The position numbers and the translations under genes are program-made. This document shows positions 1-5,536 of a stretch of DNA of 7,532 bases, in pieces. The first letter of the stretch is position 1. Each line of letters begins with the position of its first letter. This DNA comes from Oscillospiraceae bacterium (GTDB taxonomy: Bacteria > Bacillota > Clostridia > WRCU01), in NCBI GenBank assembly GCA_009783805.1, contig WRCU01000067.1, forward strand, positions 1-7,532, in the 5' to 3' direction. The notes under the pieces are model-generated. The model did not search any database and was not told the DNA's origin. It saw only the letters and a program-made list of their open reading frames with translations.

Positions 1-1
1 C

Positions 2-163
2 GGCCCGATCAAGGGGTTCGCCCTGACGCTGGGAATAGGGATAGCCGCCAACCTCTTCACGGCCATAACGGCGACCAGGGTCTTCCTCGAGTTCTCCACC
101 AGGCTGCCCATCAGGAAAAGGCCGGGGATATACGGGCTGAGGGAGGTGAAGGCCGGTGATTGA
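2..163 (+). CDS. secD: Protein translocase subunit SecD, C-terminal end (partial)
   Basis: This is the last 53 codons of a gene that begins before the window. The peptide starts GPIKGFALTLGIGIAANLF and continues through a TATRVFLEF-like stretch. It matches the final transmembrane segment and tail of SecD, where a PIKGFA-type loop leads into the last helix and a short basic tail follows (here STRLPIRKRPG). SecD forms a complex with SecF next to SecYEG and uses the proton or sodium gradient to help pull proteins across the membrane. The stop TGA at 161-163 lies inside the start region of secF, so the two genes overlap by 8 bp and are very likely translationally coupled. The identification rests on this short tail plus the adjacent secF, which is the standard gene order. 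Confidence 0.93.
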   Translation, partial: GPIKGFALTLGIGIAANLFTAITATRVFLEFSTRLPIRKRPGIYGLREVKAGD

Positions 164-1118
164 CTTCATAGGCAAAAGGCGGTACTCCTTCGCGGCCTCG
201 GCGCTGGTCATGGCCATAGGGCTCATCCTGTTCGCGTTCATGGGGATCAACCTCGACATACAGTTCGAGGGGGGGTCCATATTCGAGTTCCAGATCCGCA
301 ACGCGGACTTCGTGACCGCGGAGGCCGAGGCGCTCGTGAGGGACGCCATCGGCAGGAGCTGCTCCGTGCAAAAGCTCCAGGCATACTCGGGGGAGGGCAT
401 CACCCTGCTCCGCATCCAGATATCGAAGAGCGAGGGCGACCTGACGGGGGAAGAGAGGAGCGCGCTGATAGACGCCTTCTACGACGACGCGAGGTTCCAC
501 GTGGACAGGGACACCGAGATCAACGTCCAGTACGTGGACCCGTCGATGGGCGATGAGATGAGGAACAACGGCATCATGGCGGTCGCCGCCTCGTCGCTCA
601 TGATAATAGTATACATCGCCATCCGGTTCCGCAGGACCTCCGGCTTCTCCGCGGGCGTCACGATCGTCGTGGGGCTGCTCCACGACGCGGTCGTAGTCAT
701 AGCGTTCTACGTCCTGTTCCGGATCCCGATCAACGACTCGTTCATCGCGGCGATACTGACCATACTCGGCTACTCGGCGAACGACACCATCGTCATCTAC
801 GACAGGGTCAGGGAGAACGTGAGGAAGATGCCGAAAGCCGAGAGCGCGGACATCGTGAACAAAAGCATCAACCAGTCGCTCACGAGGACCATCAACACGT
901 CGGCGACGACGATCGTCACGGTGGCGATCGTGTTCGCGTTCGCGAAGGCCTTCAACATCCAGTCCCTCGTCGACTTCACGATACCGCTCATATTGGGGTT
1001 CACCACGGGCATATACTCATCCCTGTTCATCTGCAGCCCGCTATGGGTCATGTGGCTGGACTACCGCAAAGGCAGGAAAAGAGCGCGGGGCAAGGGTTTG
1101 CGCGCGAAGCCCAGGTAG
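156..1118 (+). CDS. secF: Protein translocase subunit SecF
   Basis: This 320-residue protein is of normal length for a stand-alone SecF. It is an RND-type membrane subunit that works with SecD to complete Sec-dependent export. A first transmembrane helix lies at about residues 12-30. It is followed by the INLDIQFEGGS motif (31-41) and an extracytoplasmic P1-like domain to about 125. VDPSMGDEM (127-135) precedes the five-helix bundle. The family signature LGYSANDTIVIYDRVREN is complete at about 204-221, followed by SINQSLTRTINTS (237-249). The tail is strongly basic (RKGRKRARGKGLRAKPR). The start is GTG at 156, with a GGGAGGTG ribosome binding site at 141-148 inside secD. No terminator with a U-run follows. 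Confidence 0.97.
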   Translation: MIDFIGKRRYSFAASALVMAIGLILFAFMGINLDIQFEGGSIFEFQIRNADFVTAEAEALVRDAIGRSCSVQKLQAYSGEGITLLRIQISKSEGDLTGEERSALIDAFYDDARFHVDRDTEINVQYVDPSMGDEMRNNGIMAVAASSLMIIVYIAIRFRRTSGFSAGVTIVVGLLHDAVVVIAFYVLFRIPINDSFIAAILTILGYSANDTIVIYDRVRENVRKMPKAESADIVNKSINQSLTRTINTSATTIVTVAIVFAFAKAFNIQSLVDFTIPLILGFTTGIYSSLFICSPLWVMWLDYRKGRKRARGKGLRAKPR

Positions 1119-1170
1119 GGACGCGCAGCCCGCGCGGAGCCCAGGCCCGGCCTAGGCCCGCATAAAACTG
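1119..1170 (+). other. GC-rich secF-riboswitch gap with a small hairpin and direct repeat
   Basis: The gap after secF contains no gene. A 5-bp GC stem (CGCGC 1122-1126 with GCGCG 1132-1136, loop AGCCC) lies just after the stop codon. It has no T-run, so it is at best a weak or Rho-type end for the secDF transcript. A 14-base near-direct repeat (GCGCG[A/G]AGCCCAGG) occurs at 1102-1115 and 1132-1145, the first copy abutting the secF stop. GGCCTAGGCC at 1149-1158 is a perfect palindrome. I could not pick out a convincing promoter for the riboswitch transcript. The AT-richer CATAAAACTGAATATTC (1161-1177) is the only plausible place for a -10 element. Confidence 0.3.
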
Positions 1171-1270
1171 AATATTCGGGAGCCCGCGGACGATGAGCGG
1201 GCTGAGAGGAGGCATGGCTGCCTCGACCGCACCTGATTTGGGTAATGCCAACGTAGGGAACCTGGTTATT
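1171..1270 (+). promoter_or_regulatory. TPP riboswitch aptamer (THI box)
   Basis: The conserved core of the thiamine-pyrophosphate aptamer is present in order. The P2 stem is GCCCGC (1182-1187) with GCGGGC (1197-1202). It is followed by the pyrimidine-sensing CTGAGA (1202-1207). The P3 stem is GAGGCA (1209-1214) with TGCCTC (1219-1224). ACCTGAT (1231-1237) comes next, then the near-invariant GGGTAATGCCAACGTAGGG of the pyrophosphate arm (1240-1258). P1 can be drawn between AATATTCGGG (1171-1180) and CCTGGTTATT (1261-1270), with one U-U mismatch and G-U wobbles. TPP binding would repress the downstream salvage genes. The aptamer call is firm; its exact 5' edge is approximate. Confidence 0.96.
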
Positions 1271-1278
1271 GTTTTATT

Positions 1279-1310
1279 CCGCCCCATTCGCCGATGGGGC
1301 GGTTTCATTG
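1279..1310 (+). terminator. Expression-platform hairpin of the TPP riboswitch (probable terminator)
   Basis: A perfect 9-bp stem, CCGCCCCAT (1279-1287) with ATGGGGCGG (1294-1302), closes a TCGCCG loop and is followed by TTTCATTGT. It lies eight bases after the P1 3' strand and about 50 bases before the first start codon, the usual place for a riboswitch terminator. The T-run is short and interrupted, so termination could be partial. A competing helix is available: ATTCCGCCC (1276-1284) is exactly complementary to GGGCGGAAT (1317-1325), and both helices cannot form together. I did not find a strong classical antiterminator using the P1 3' strand; only GGAA (1257-1260) with TTCC (1277-1280) was seen. 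Confidence 0.6.
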
Positions 1311-1350
1311 TCGTATGGGCGGAATCCGATAGCATAAGGGGGAAAGGGAC

Positions 1351-1671
1351 ATGGGGGACGGGGGGCTTACCGGCAGGGAAGAATGCAGCGTGGCGATACA
1401 GGTCCTGCCCAGCATGGAGGAAGGGCCCATGCTGGCCGCGATAGACAAGGTGATCGCGCACATCCGGTCGACGGGGATGAGGTCGTTCGTGGGACCCTTC
1501 GAGACGACGGTCGAGGGGGGCTTCGAGGAATGCATGGGTCTGATAGGCGAGTGCCTGCGCATCTGCGCGCGCGAGGGCGCGGGGCACGTTATGTCGTACG
1601 TCAAGATAGCCTACGGCCCCTCCGGGGGGGTGATGGGGATCGATGAAAAGGTCGGCAAGCATCAAGGGTAG
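1351..1671 (+). CDS. Thiamine-binding protein, YkoF/MTH1187 family
   Basis: This is a 106-residue soluble protein. After an 11-residue lead it shows the family's first strand, CSVAIQVLPSMEE (about 12-24). A helix (AAIDKVIAHIRSTG) follows, then the characteristic VGPFETTVEGGFEE segment (about 47-60), and finally GHVMSYVKIAYGPSGGVMGIDEKVGKH. Small MTH1187/YkoF-like proteins are ferredoxin-fold domains that bind thiamine or its pyrimidine part in the cytoplasm. Their role beside transporters is thought to be ligand handling or sensing. The ATG at 1351 is preceded by AAGGGGGAAAGGG (1336-1348). It is the first gene after the TPP riboswitch and overlaps the permease gene by 29 bp, so all three genes should be under TPP control. 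The family call is strong; the exact ligand is inferred. Confidence 0.88.
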   Translation: MGDGGLTGREECSVAIQVLPSMEEGPMLAAIDKVIAHIRSTGMRSFVGPFETTVEGGFEECMGLIGECLRICAREGAGHVMSYVKIAYGPSGGVMGIDEKVGKHQG

Positions 1672-2401
1672 GTGGCAGCCTTACAGTGTCGTCCTGGGCC
1701 TCCTTGCGGCTTGGCAGCTGGCCTCCTCGGCGGGGCTCGTCGAGAGGTTCGTGCTCCCGCCGCCGACCGCGGTGGCGGGGGAGTTCCTGGCCGAGCTGCC
1801 CATCCTGGCCGAGCACGGCGCCCATACGGTCCTGGAGGCCTTTTTGGGGCTGGCGCTCAGCTTCGCGCTGGGGTACGCGTTCGCGATAGCGATGGACAGG
1901 TTCGCCTTCCTCGAGAAGGCGCTCCATCCGGTGCTGGTCCTGAGCCAAACCGTGCCGTTCGTGGCCATGGCGCCGCTGCTCGTCCTATGGCTGGGCTTCG
2001 GCATGGCGCCGAAGGTCGCCCTCGTCACGCTCACGTGCTTCTTCCCGGTGGCGGTGAACGTGAGGGACGGGATCCGCGGCATAGGGCCCGAATACCTGGA
2101 TGAGCTGCGCGTCATGGGGGGGACCTACCTGCAAGGGCTCGTGCACGTGAAGGTGCCCATGGGGCTGCGGGGATTTTTCACGGCGCTCCGGACCGCGGTC
2201 ACTTATTCGTTCGTGGGCGCGCTGGTGGCGGAGTGGATGGGCGGCTCGAAGGGCCTGGGCGTCTACATGACGCGCGTCAGGAAGTCATATGAGTTCGGGA
2301 AGATGTTCGCGGTTATCCTGTTCGTCGCCGTCGTGAGCCTGGCGGCCATGGGCGCGGTCAGGAAGCTGGAGGGGAGGGTGATCGAGCGTGTGGGGCTTTG
2401 A
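1643..2401 (+). CDS. thiX: ABC transporter permease, thiamine-precursor type (ThiX-like)
   Basis: This 252-residue integral membrane protein belongs to the SsuC/TauC/ThiX permease family (BPD_transp_1) and has about six hydrophobic segments (roughly 13-31, 65-84, 95-117, 123-140, 185-200 and 219-238). The early VLPPPTAV motif (37-44) is typical of this group. SQTVPFVAMAPLLVLWLGFG (101-120) is the conserved core. The cytoplasmic EAA-type coupling loop, which docks on the ATPase, is readable as EYLDELRVMGGTYLQGLVHVKVP (150-172). It probably forms the channel for a pyrimidine moiety delivered by the downstream binding protein. The ATG at 1643 lies inside the preceding gene behind a G-rich ribosome binding site, and the gene ends inside the next one. 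No ATPase partner is encoded in this window. The symbol is assigned by context. Confidence 0.88.
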   Translation: MKRSASIKGRWQPYSVVLGLLAAWQLASSAGLVERFVLPPPTAVAGEFLAELPILAEHGAHTVLEAFLGLALSFALGYAFAIAMDRFAFLEKALHPVLVLSQTVPFVAMAPLLVLWLGFGMAPKVALVTLTCFFPVAVNVRDGIRGIGPEYLDELRVMGGTYLQGLVHVKVPMGLRGFFTALRTAVTYSFVGALVAEWMGGSKGLGVYMTRVRKSYEFGKMFAVILFVAVVSLAAMGAVRKLEGRVIERVGL

Positions 2402-3479
2402 GAGGCTCATGGGCGCCGGGGCGGCGAGGGCCAAGGCATGGGCGGCTATGGTCAGGGCTAGGAAAGCTGGGGGTAAGGCATGGGCGGCGATGGTCAGGGT
2501 TAGGAAGGCTGGGGGTAAAGCATGGGCGGCGATGGCGGCCGCGATCGCCGTGGCGGCCCTGCCCTTGGCGCTGATTGGCTGCGCGGGCGGTGGGGACAGG
2601 GTGACGCTGGTGCTGGACTGGACCCCCAACACGAACCATACGGGCTTCTACGTGGCCCTGGAGCTGGGTTTCTATGAGGACGAGGGCATGGAGGTGACCG
2701 TCATGCAGCCGCCCGAGGACGGGGCGGTCGCCTTGGTCGCCGCGGGCAGGGCCGAGTTCGGCATTTCCTTCCAGGAGGAGGTGCTGATAGCCGCGAACGC
2801 GGGGGAGCCGCTGCCGATCGTGGCCGTGGCGTCCATAGTCGACCGCAACGCCGGGGGGGTCATGTCGTTGGCCGAGGCGGGCATAACGCGGTTCCGGGAC
2901 TTGGAAGGGAAGCGTTTCGGCAGCTGGCAGGTCGACGTCTACGACGAGATCGTGCGGGAGTGCGTAAGGCTGGACGGGGGCGACCCAGCCAAGGTGGAGT
3001 TCGTGCCGAACCTGGCCATGGACTCCCTGACCGGGCTTAGGCGCGACTACGACGCCGTATGGGTCTATGAGGGGTGGGACGTCGTGATCGCCGGCCTAAG
3101 CGGCGTGGCCGTCAGCTTCGTCCCTTTCCGCGACATGGGCCCCGCCTTCGACTACTATTCGCCGGTCCTCATCATGAACGCCGAGAAGGTGGGCGGCGAC
3201 CTGGCCGAAAGGTTCCTTAGGGCCTCCGGCAAGGGGTTCGCCTATGCGAAGGAGAACCCGGCGGCTGCGGCTGTGATACTGCACAAATACGCGCCCGAGG
3301 TCTCCTTGGACATCATCCTGGCCTCGCAGGAGGTCCTGAGCGCGTCTTACTACGAGGACGAATGGGGCCTGATCGACCGTGACAGATGGCTCCTATTCTA
3401 CGATTGGATGAAAGGCAGGGGGCTGCTGCCCGCGGACGCCGGGGCGGAGGCCTTGGCGGACGGGGCCTGGGGCCGTTGA
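2388..3479 (+). CDS. thiY: ABC transporter substrate-binding lipoprotein, NMT1/THI5-like (ThiY-like)
   Basis: This 363-residue exported lipoprotein captures a thiamine pyrimidine precursor; ThiY of bacilli binds formylaminopyrimidine (FAMP). The lipobox is LIGC, with Cys65 as the lipidated residue, after the hydrophobic stretch MAAAIAVAALPLAL. The mature part opens with VTLVLDWTPNTNHTGFYVA (72-90), the hallmark of the NMT1/THI5 family. An EFGISFQEEVLIA segment, FGSWQVDVYDE and a helical C-terminal lobe follow. The GTG start at 2388 overlaps the permease by 14 bp and follows a GGAGGGGAGGGTGAT ribosome binding site. This gives an n-region of 48 residues built from near-identical 14-residue repeats, so ATG at 2448, 2490 or 2532 could be the true start. 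The 2490 start would give a conventional signal peptide. Family and role are well supported; the start is uncertain. Confidence 0.88.
   Translation: MWGFERLMGAGAARAKAWAAMVRARKAGGKAWAAMVRVRKAGGKAWAAMAAAIAVAALPLALIGCAGGGDRVTLVLDWTPNTNHTGFYVALELGFYEDEGMEVTVMQPPEDGAVALVAAGRAEFGISFQEEVLIAANAGEPLPIVAVASIVDRNAGGVMSLAEAGITRFRDLEGKRFGSWQVDVYDEIVRECVRLDGGDPAKVEFVPNLAMDSLTGLRRDYDAVWVYEGWDVVIAGLSGVAVSFVPFRDMGPAFDYYSPVLIMNAEKVGGDLAERFLRASGKGFAYAKENPAAAAVILHKYAPEVSLDIILASQEVLSASYYEDEWGLIDRDRWLLFYDWMKGRGLLPADAGAEALADGAWGR
2433..2535 (+). repeat. 42-bp in-frame tandem repeat in the thiY signal-peptide region (about 2.5 copies)
   Basis: Two full 42-base units (2433-2474 and 2475-2516) differ at only three positions by eye. 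A partial third unit (2517-2535) then merges into the hydrophobic core of the signal peptide. Each unit encodes KAWAAMVR[A/V]RKAGG, so the array adds basic charge and length to the n-region without breaking frame. Each unit also contains an in-frame ATG (2448, 2490, 2532). Slipped-strand or unequal-crossover duplication is the likely origin. Confidence 0.92.
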
Positions 3480-3504
3480 TTTGGCGGCCGCGATGTGGTA
3501 ATTT

Positions 3505-3535
3505 TTGCATGGCGTTATGGGCGCGCCCCTATAAG
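3505..3535 (+). promoter_or_regulatory. Weak candidate promoter in the 103-bp gap before the diguanylate cyclase
   Basis: TTGCAT (3505-3510) and TATAAG (3530-3535) resemble sigma-70 -35 and -10 boxes, but the 19-base spacer is long. The spacer contains the perfect palindrome GGGCGCGCCC (3519-3528), and CGCCC (3524-3528) could also pair with GGGCG (3535-3539). The gap has no U-run terminator after thiY. The cyclase could therefore be co-transcribed with the thiamine genes, expressed from this promoter, or both. This is an inference from weak matches. Confidence 0.3.
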
Positions 3536-3582
3536 GGCGTATTCGGCTACCGCCATACCGCCGGTCGGGGTGGGGCATAGAT

Positions 3583-5301
3583 ATGGAAGGCAGGCGCGGC
3601 GGCGGCGGGCACCATATGCCCGCGTTCAGGAAGGGGAGGATATCGGCCCGCTTCCGCAACATAAGCATCCTCCTGTTCGTCGCCTCGCTGGTCCTGATCC
3701 TGGCGATGCTCCTCGTCGCCTTCAACGGCATCATAGACAGGGTCTCCCTAGCTAACGCCGAAAGATACGCCGTCAGCTCCTCGGAGGCGTTCAGCGCGCA
3801 TATAAGGAAGGAGATCGGCCTCATGGCGAAGGCGGCGGGCTCCCCCGCCGTCGTGGGCTGGCTGCTGGACGAGTGGGACGGGCAGAAGGAAAGCCAGGCC
3901 TTCGCGGAGCTGCTCGGGATAATAGACATGCTCTACAGCTACAACGTCTACGTGGGGATCGAGGGCTCGAGGAACGAGTATCGGATCGACAGGGCCAGGG
4001 CCGATGAGGGTTTCGCGATGCTGGACAGGCCCTTGAGCCGCGAGGAGGAGGACGACGGCTGGTACTTCGAGTGCACCGGCTCCGACGGCGAGTACACGCT
4101 CAGGCTGGGGATCGACAATGAGCTCAACAGGAAGCGCGTCTTCATCAACTACAAGGTGGTCCACGACGGGAGTCCCATAGGCGTGATCTGTACGGGCCTG
4201 GAGTTCTTCCACGTGGCCGGGGAGCTGTTCTCGAAGTACGACTCGCTCAACATGCGCGGCCTCATAGTGGACGCCGACGGCTACGTGACCATGGACAGCC
4301 TGCTCGTCGCCGACGGAGCCTACCAATACGGGGATGACCCAGCCCACCTGGACGACGTCATAGGGATGCCCGCGATAGCCGAGGTGATAGCCTCCTTCCC
4401 GATGGGGGACGGCGGGTTCTACGATTATTCGGGGGACCCCGTCGTGGTCGAGCTGGGTTCGGGCCCGTACAGGTTCATGACGGTCGTCCCGGTCAGGCAC
4501 ACGGATTGGTCGGCGGTCATCCTCTACGACTCCATATCGTTCATCGAGATCCATGCGTTCGTGCCCGTGCTCGCGATCATGCTCGCCATACTCGTCTCGT
4601 TCGCGGTCGCCATAAGCTTTTCCGGGAAGAGGCTGATATTCAGCCCATTGGAGAAGATCAGCGCAAGCCTCGAGCGCCTGGATGACGACAGCGCAGGGCA
4701 GATCTACGGGACGGGGAGGGACGACGAGCTGGGGGACCTCTCCAACACGATACAGGACTTGTTCAGGAAGGCGAACTACGACGCGCTCACCGGGATATTC
4801 AACAGGCGCTCGATGGAGAACAGGCTCAACCGGGCCATGGACTACCTATCGAGGTCGAGCGCGTACCTCAGCGTGTTCATGGTCGACGTGGACTGCTTCA
4901 AGAAGTACAACGACACATACGGCCATGAGAGCGGGGACGGGTGCCTGAAGGCCGTGGCCAAGACGCTGGAGGCGGGCGTGACCAGGGCGAACGACTTCGT
5001 CGCCAGGTACGGCGGCGAGGAGTTCATAGTGGTGCTGCCGCACGCGGACGAGCCGGGCGCCAAGGGGATAGCCGAGAAGCTGCTGGCGTCGATACTGGCC
5101 CTGCGCATACCGCATTCCGGCAACGCGGCCTCCGAGTTCGTGACGGTTTCCATAGGGGTGACTACGGGGACCGTCAACTTCGACCAGACATGGGAGGAGT
5201 ACGCGAAGCGCGCCGACGAGGCGCTCTACCTGTCAAAGCGGAACGGCCGCAACCGCTACACGTTTTTGCCCGTCAGGAAGGCGGCGCCCCCCGCCCCGTA
5301 G
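3583..5301 (+). CDS. Membrane-bound diguanylate cyclase with extracellular Cache-like sensor
   Basis: This 572-residue protein should condense two GTP into cyclic di-GMP in response to an external signal. The basic N-terminus is followed by a transmembrane helix (about 28-48), an extracytoplasmic sensor of about 270 residues (49-322), and a second helix (about 324-346). A HAMP-like linker (about 347-397) then leads into the GGDEF domain (398-562). The sensor looks like a double Cache: a helical start, YNVYVGIEG near 120, and a membrane-proximal module ending TVVPVRHTDWSAVILYD (300-316). The catalytic motif is an intact GGEEF (477-481). RAND (468-471), five residues upstream, is a complete RxxD inhibitory site. 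YDALTGIFNRRS (399-410) and MVDVDCFKKYND (433-444) are also conserved. The ATG at 3583 follows GGGGTGGGG at seven-base spacing; M12 (3616) has a poorer site. The ligand is unknown. No EAL domain is present. Confidence 0.93.
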   Translation: MEGRRGGGGHHMPAFRKGRISARFRNISILLFVASLVLILAMLLVAFNGIIDRVSLANAERYAVSSSEAFSAHIRKEIGLMAKAAGSPAVVGWLLDEWDGQKESQAFAELLGIIDMLYSYNVYVGIEGSRNEYRIDRARADEGFAMLDRPLSREEEDDGWYFECTGSDGEYTLRLGIDNELNRKRVFINYKVVHDGSPIGVICTGLEFFHVAGELFSKYDSLNMRGLIVDADGYVTMDSLLVADGAYQYGDDPAHLDDVIGMPAIAEVIASFPMGDGGFYDYSGDPVVVELGSGPYRFMTVVPVRHTDWSAVILYDSISFIEIHAFVPVLAIMLAILVSFAVAISFSGKRLIFSPLEKISASLERLDDDSAGQIYGTGRDDELGDLSNTIQDLFRKANYDALTGIFNRRSMENRLNRAMDYLSRSSAYLSVFMVDVDCFKKYNDTYGHESGDGCLKAVAKTLEAGVTRANDFVARYGGEEFIVVLPHADEPGAKGIAEKLLASILALRIPHSGNAASEFVTVSIGVTTGTVNFDQTWEEYAKRADEALYLSKRNGRNRYTFLPVRKAAPPAP

Positions 5302-5303
5302 TG

Positions 5304-5351
5304 GGCGGCTTAAAGGCATGGCGCCGCCGTATTGACTTCCCATGGGCGGCG
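5304..5351 (+). repeat. GC-rich inverted repeats around the tRNA promoter -35 box
   Basis: GGCGGC (5304-5309) can pair with GCCGCC (5323-5328) just after the cyclase stop. CGCCGCC (5322-5328) can instead pair with GGCGGCG (5345-5351), which lies in the promoter spacer, so this second repeat encloses the -35 box TTGACT. The first pairing might end cyclase transcription, though no U-run follows. The second could be an operator or chance in GC-rich DNA. Confidence 0.35.
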
Positions 5352-5360
5352 TAATATAAT
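5332..5360 (+). promoter_or_regulatory. Near-consensus sigma-70/SigA promoter for the tRNA gene
   Basis: TTGACT (5332-5337) and a perfect TATAAT (5355-5360) are separated by the optimal 17 bases. Transcription would start near 5367, leaving about 40 bases of 5' leader before the tRNA for RNase P to remove. It is the strongest promoter visible in the window, as expected for a stable RNA gene, and is AT-rich against a GC-rich background. Confidence 0.85.
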
Positions 5361-5406
5361 GCGTCACGTCCGCGCCCCGTCAATGGGTCGCAAACGCCTC
5401 ACAAAC

Positions 5407-5480
5407 GGGCTTTTAGCTCAGTTGGTTAGAGCTCCCGGCTCATAACCGGTCGGTCCGGGGTTCGAGTCCCTGAAAGCCCA
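5407..5480 (+). tRNA. tRNA with CAU anticodon, probably tRNA-Ile2 (lysidine type)
   Basis: This is a 74-nt cloverleaf. The acceptor GGGCTTT pairs fully with AAAGCCC, the D-stem is GCTC/GAGC, the anticodon loop is CTCATAA, and the T-arm is CGGGG-TTCGAGT-CCCTG with one G-U pair. The discriminator is A, and CCA is not encoded (CAA follows). It is not the initiator: base pair 1-72 is G-C, and the anticodon stem lacks three consecutive G-C pairs next to the loop. Its TTTAGCTCAGTTGGTTAGAGC and GGCTCATAACC segments resemble, from memory, bacterial tRNA-Ile2 more than elongator tRNA-Met. That would mean C34 is changed to lysidine by TilS so that ATA is read as Ile. Elongator Met remains the alternative. 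Position 27-43 is a C-U mismatch, leaving only four pairs in the anticodon stem. Confidence 0.93.
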
Positions 5481-5481
5481 C

Positions 5482-5521
5482 AAAAAAAGACGGAGGCCGC
5501 ACCTTTGGTGCGGCCTTCGTC
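5482..5521 (-). terminator. Intrinsic terminator of the minus-strand lipoprotein operon
   Basis: A 15-bp stem with one G-U pair (5489-5503 with 5507-5521, three-base loop) is followed on the minus strand by seven T (5482-5488). It lies 15 bases past the lipoprotein stop. Read on the plus strand, the A-run precedes the hairpin and no U-run follows. It therefore clearly terminates the minus-strand transcript and at most gives a hairpin end to the tRNA transcript. Only one base separates the T-run from the tRNA 3' end. Confidence 0.92.
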
Positions 5522-5536
5522 CTGCCATACCATCGC

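Noticed and set aside
111..683. Long open frame on the minus strand opposite secF
   Set aside because: It is a shadow of secF in GC-rich DNA. Its product is low in recognisable motifs, and secF is unambiguous on the plus strand.
1102..1145. Near-identical 14-base direct repeats flanking the secF stop, as a possible attachment or insertion scar
   Set aside because: They are short, GC-rich and have no associated mobile gene; chance or local duplication is sufficient.
2433..2535. Possible CRISPR-like or mobile-element repeat
   Set aside because: The units are directly contiguous with no spacers, remain in frame and encode peptide, so this is a coding tandem duplication.
2285..2639. Minus-strand frames with repeated ITIAAHALPPAF-like peptides
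   Set aside because: They are the antisense translation of the thiY 42-bp repeat; the peptide periodicity only mirrors the DNA repeat.
3748..4554. 268-codon open frame on the minus strand opposite the diguanylate cyclase
   Set aside because: The His/Val/Asp-rich composition is typical of an antisense shadow frame, and it has no motif or neighbour support.
5407..5480. Initiator tRNA-fMet
   Set aside because: Base 1 pairs with base 72, and the anticodon stem lacks the three G-C pairs next to the loop that mark initiators.
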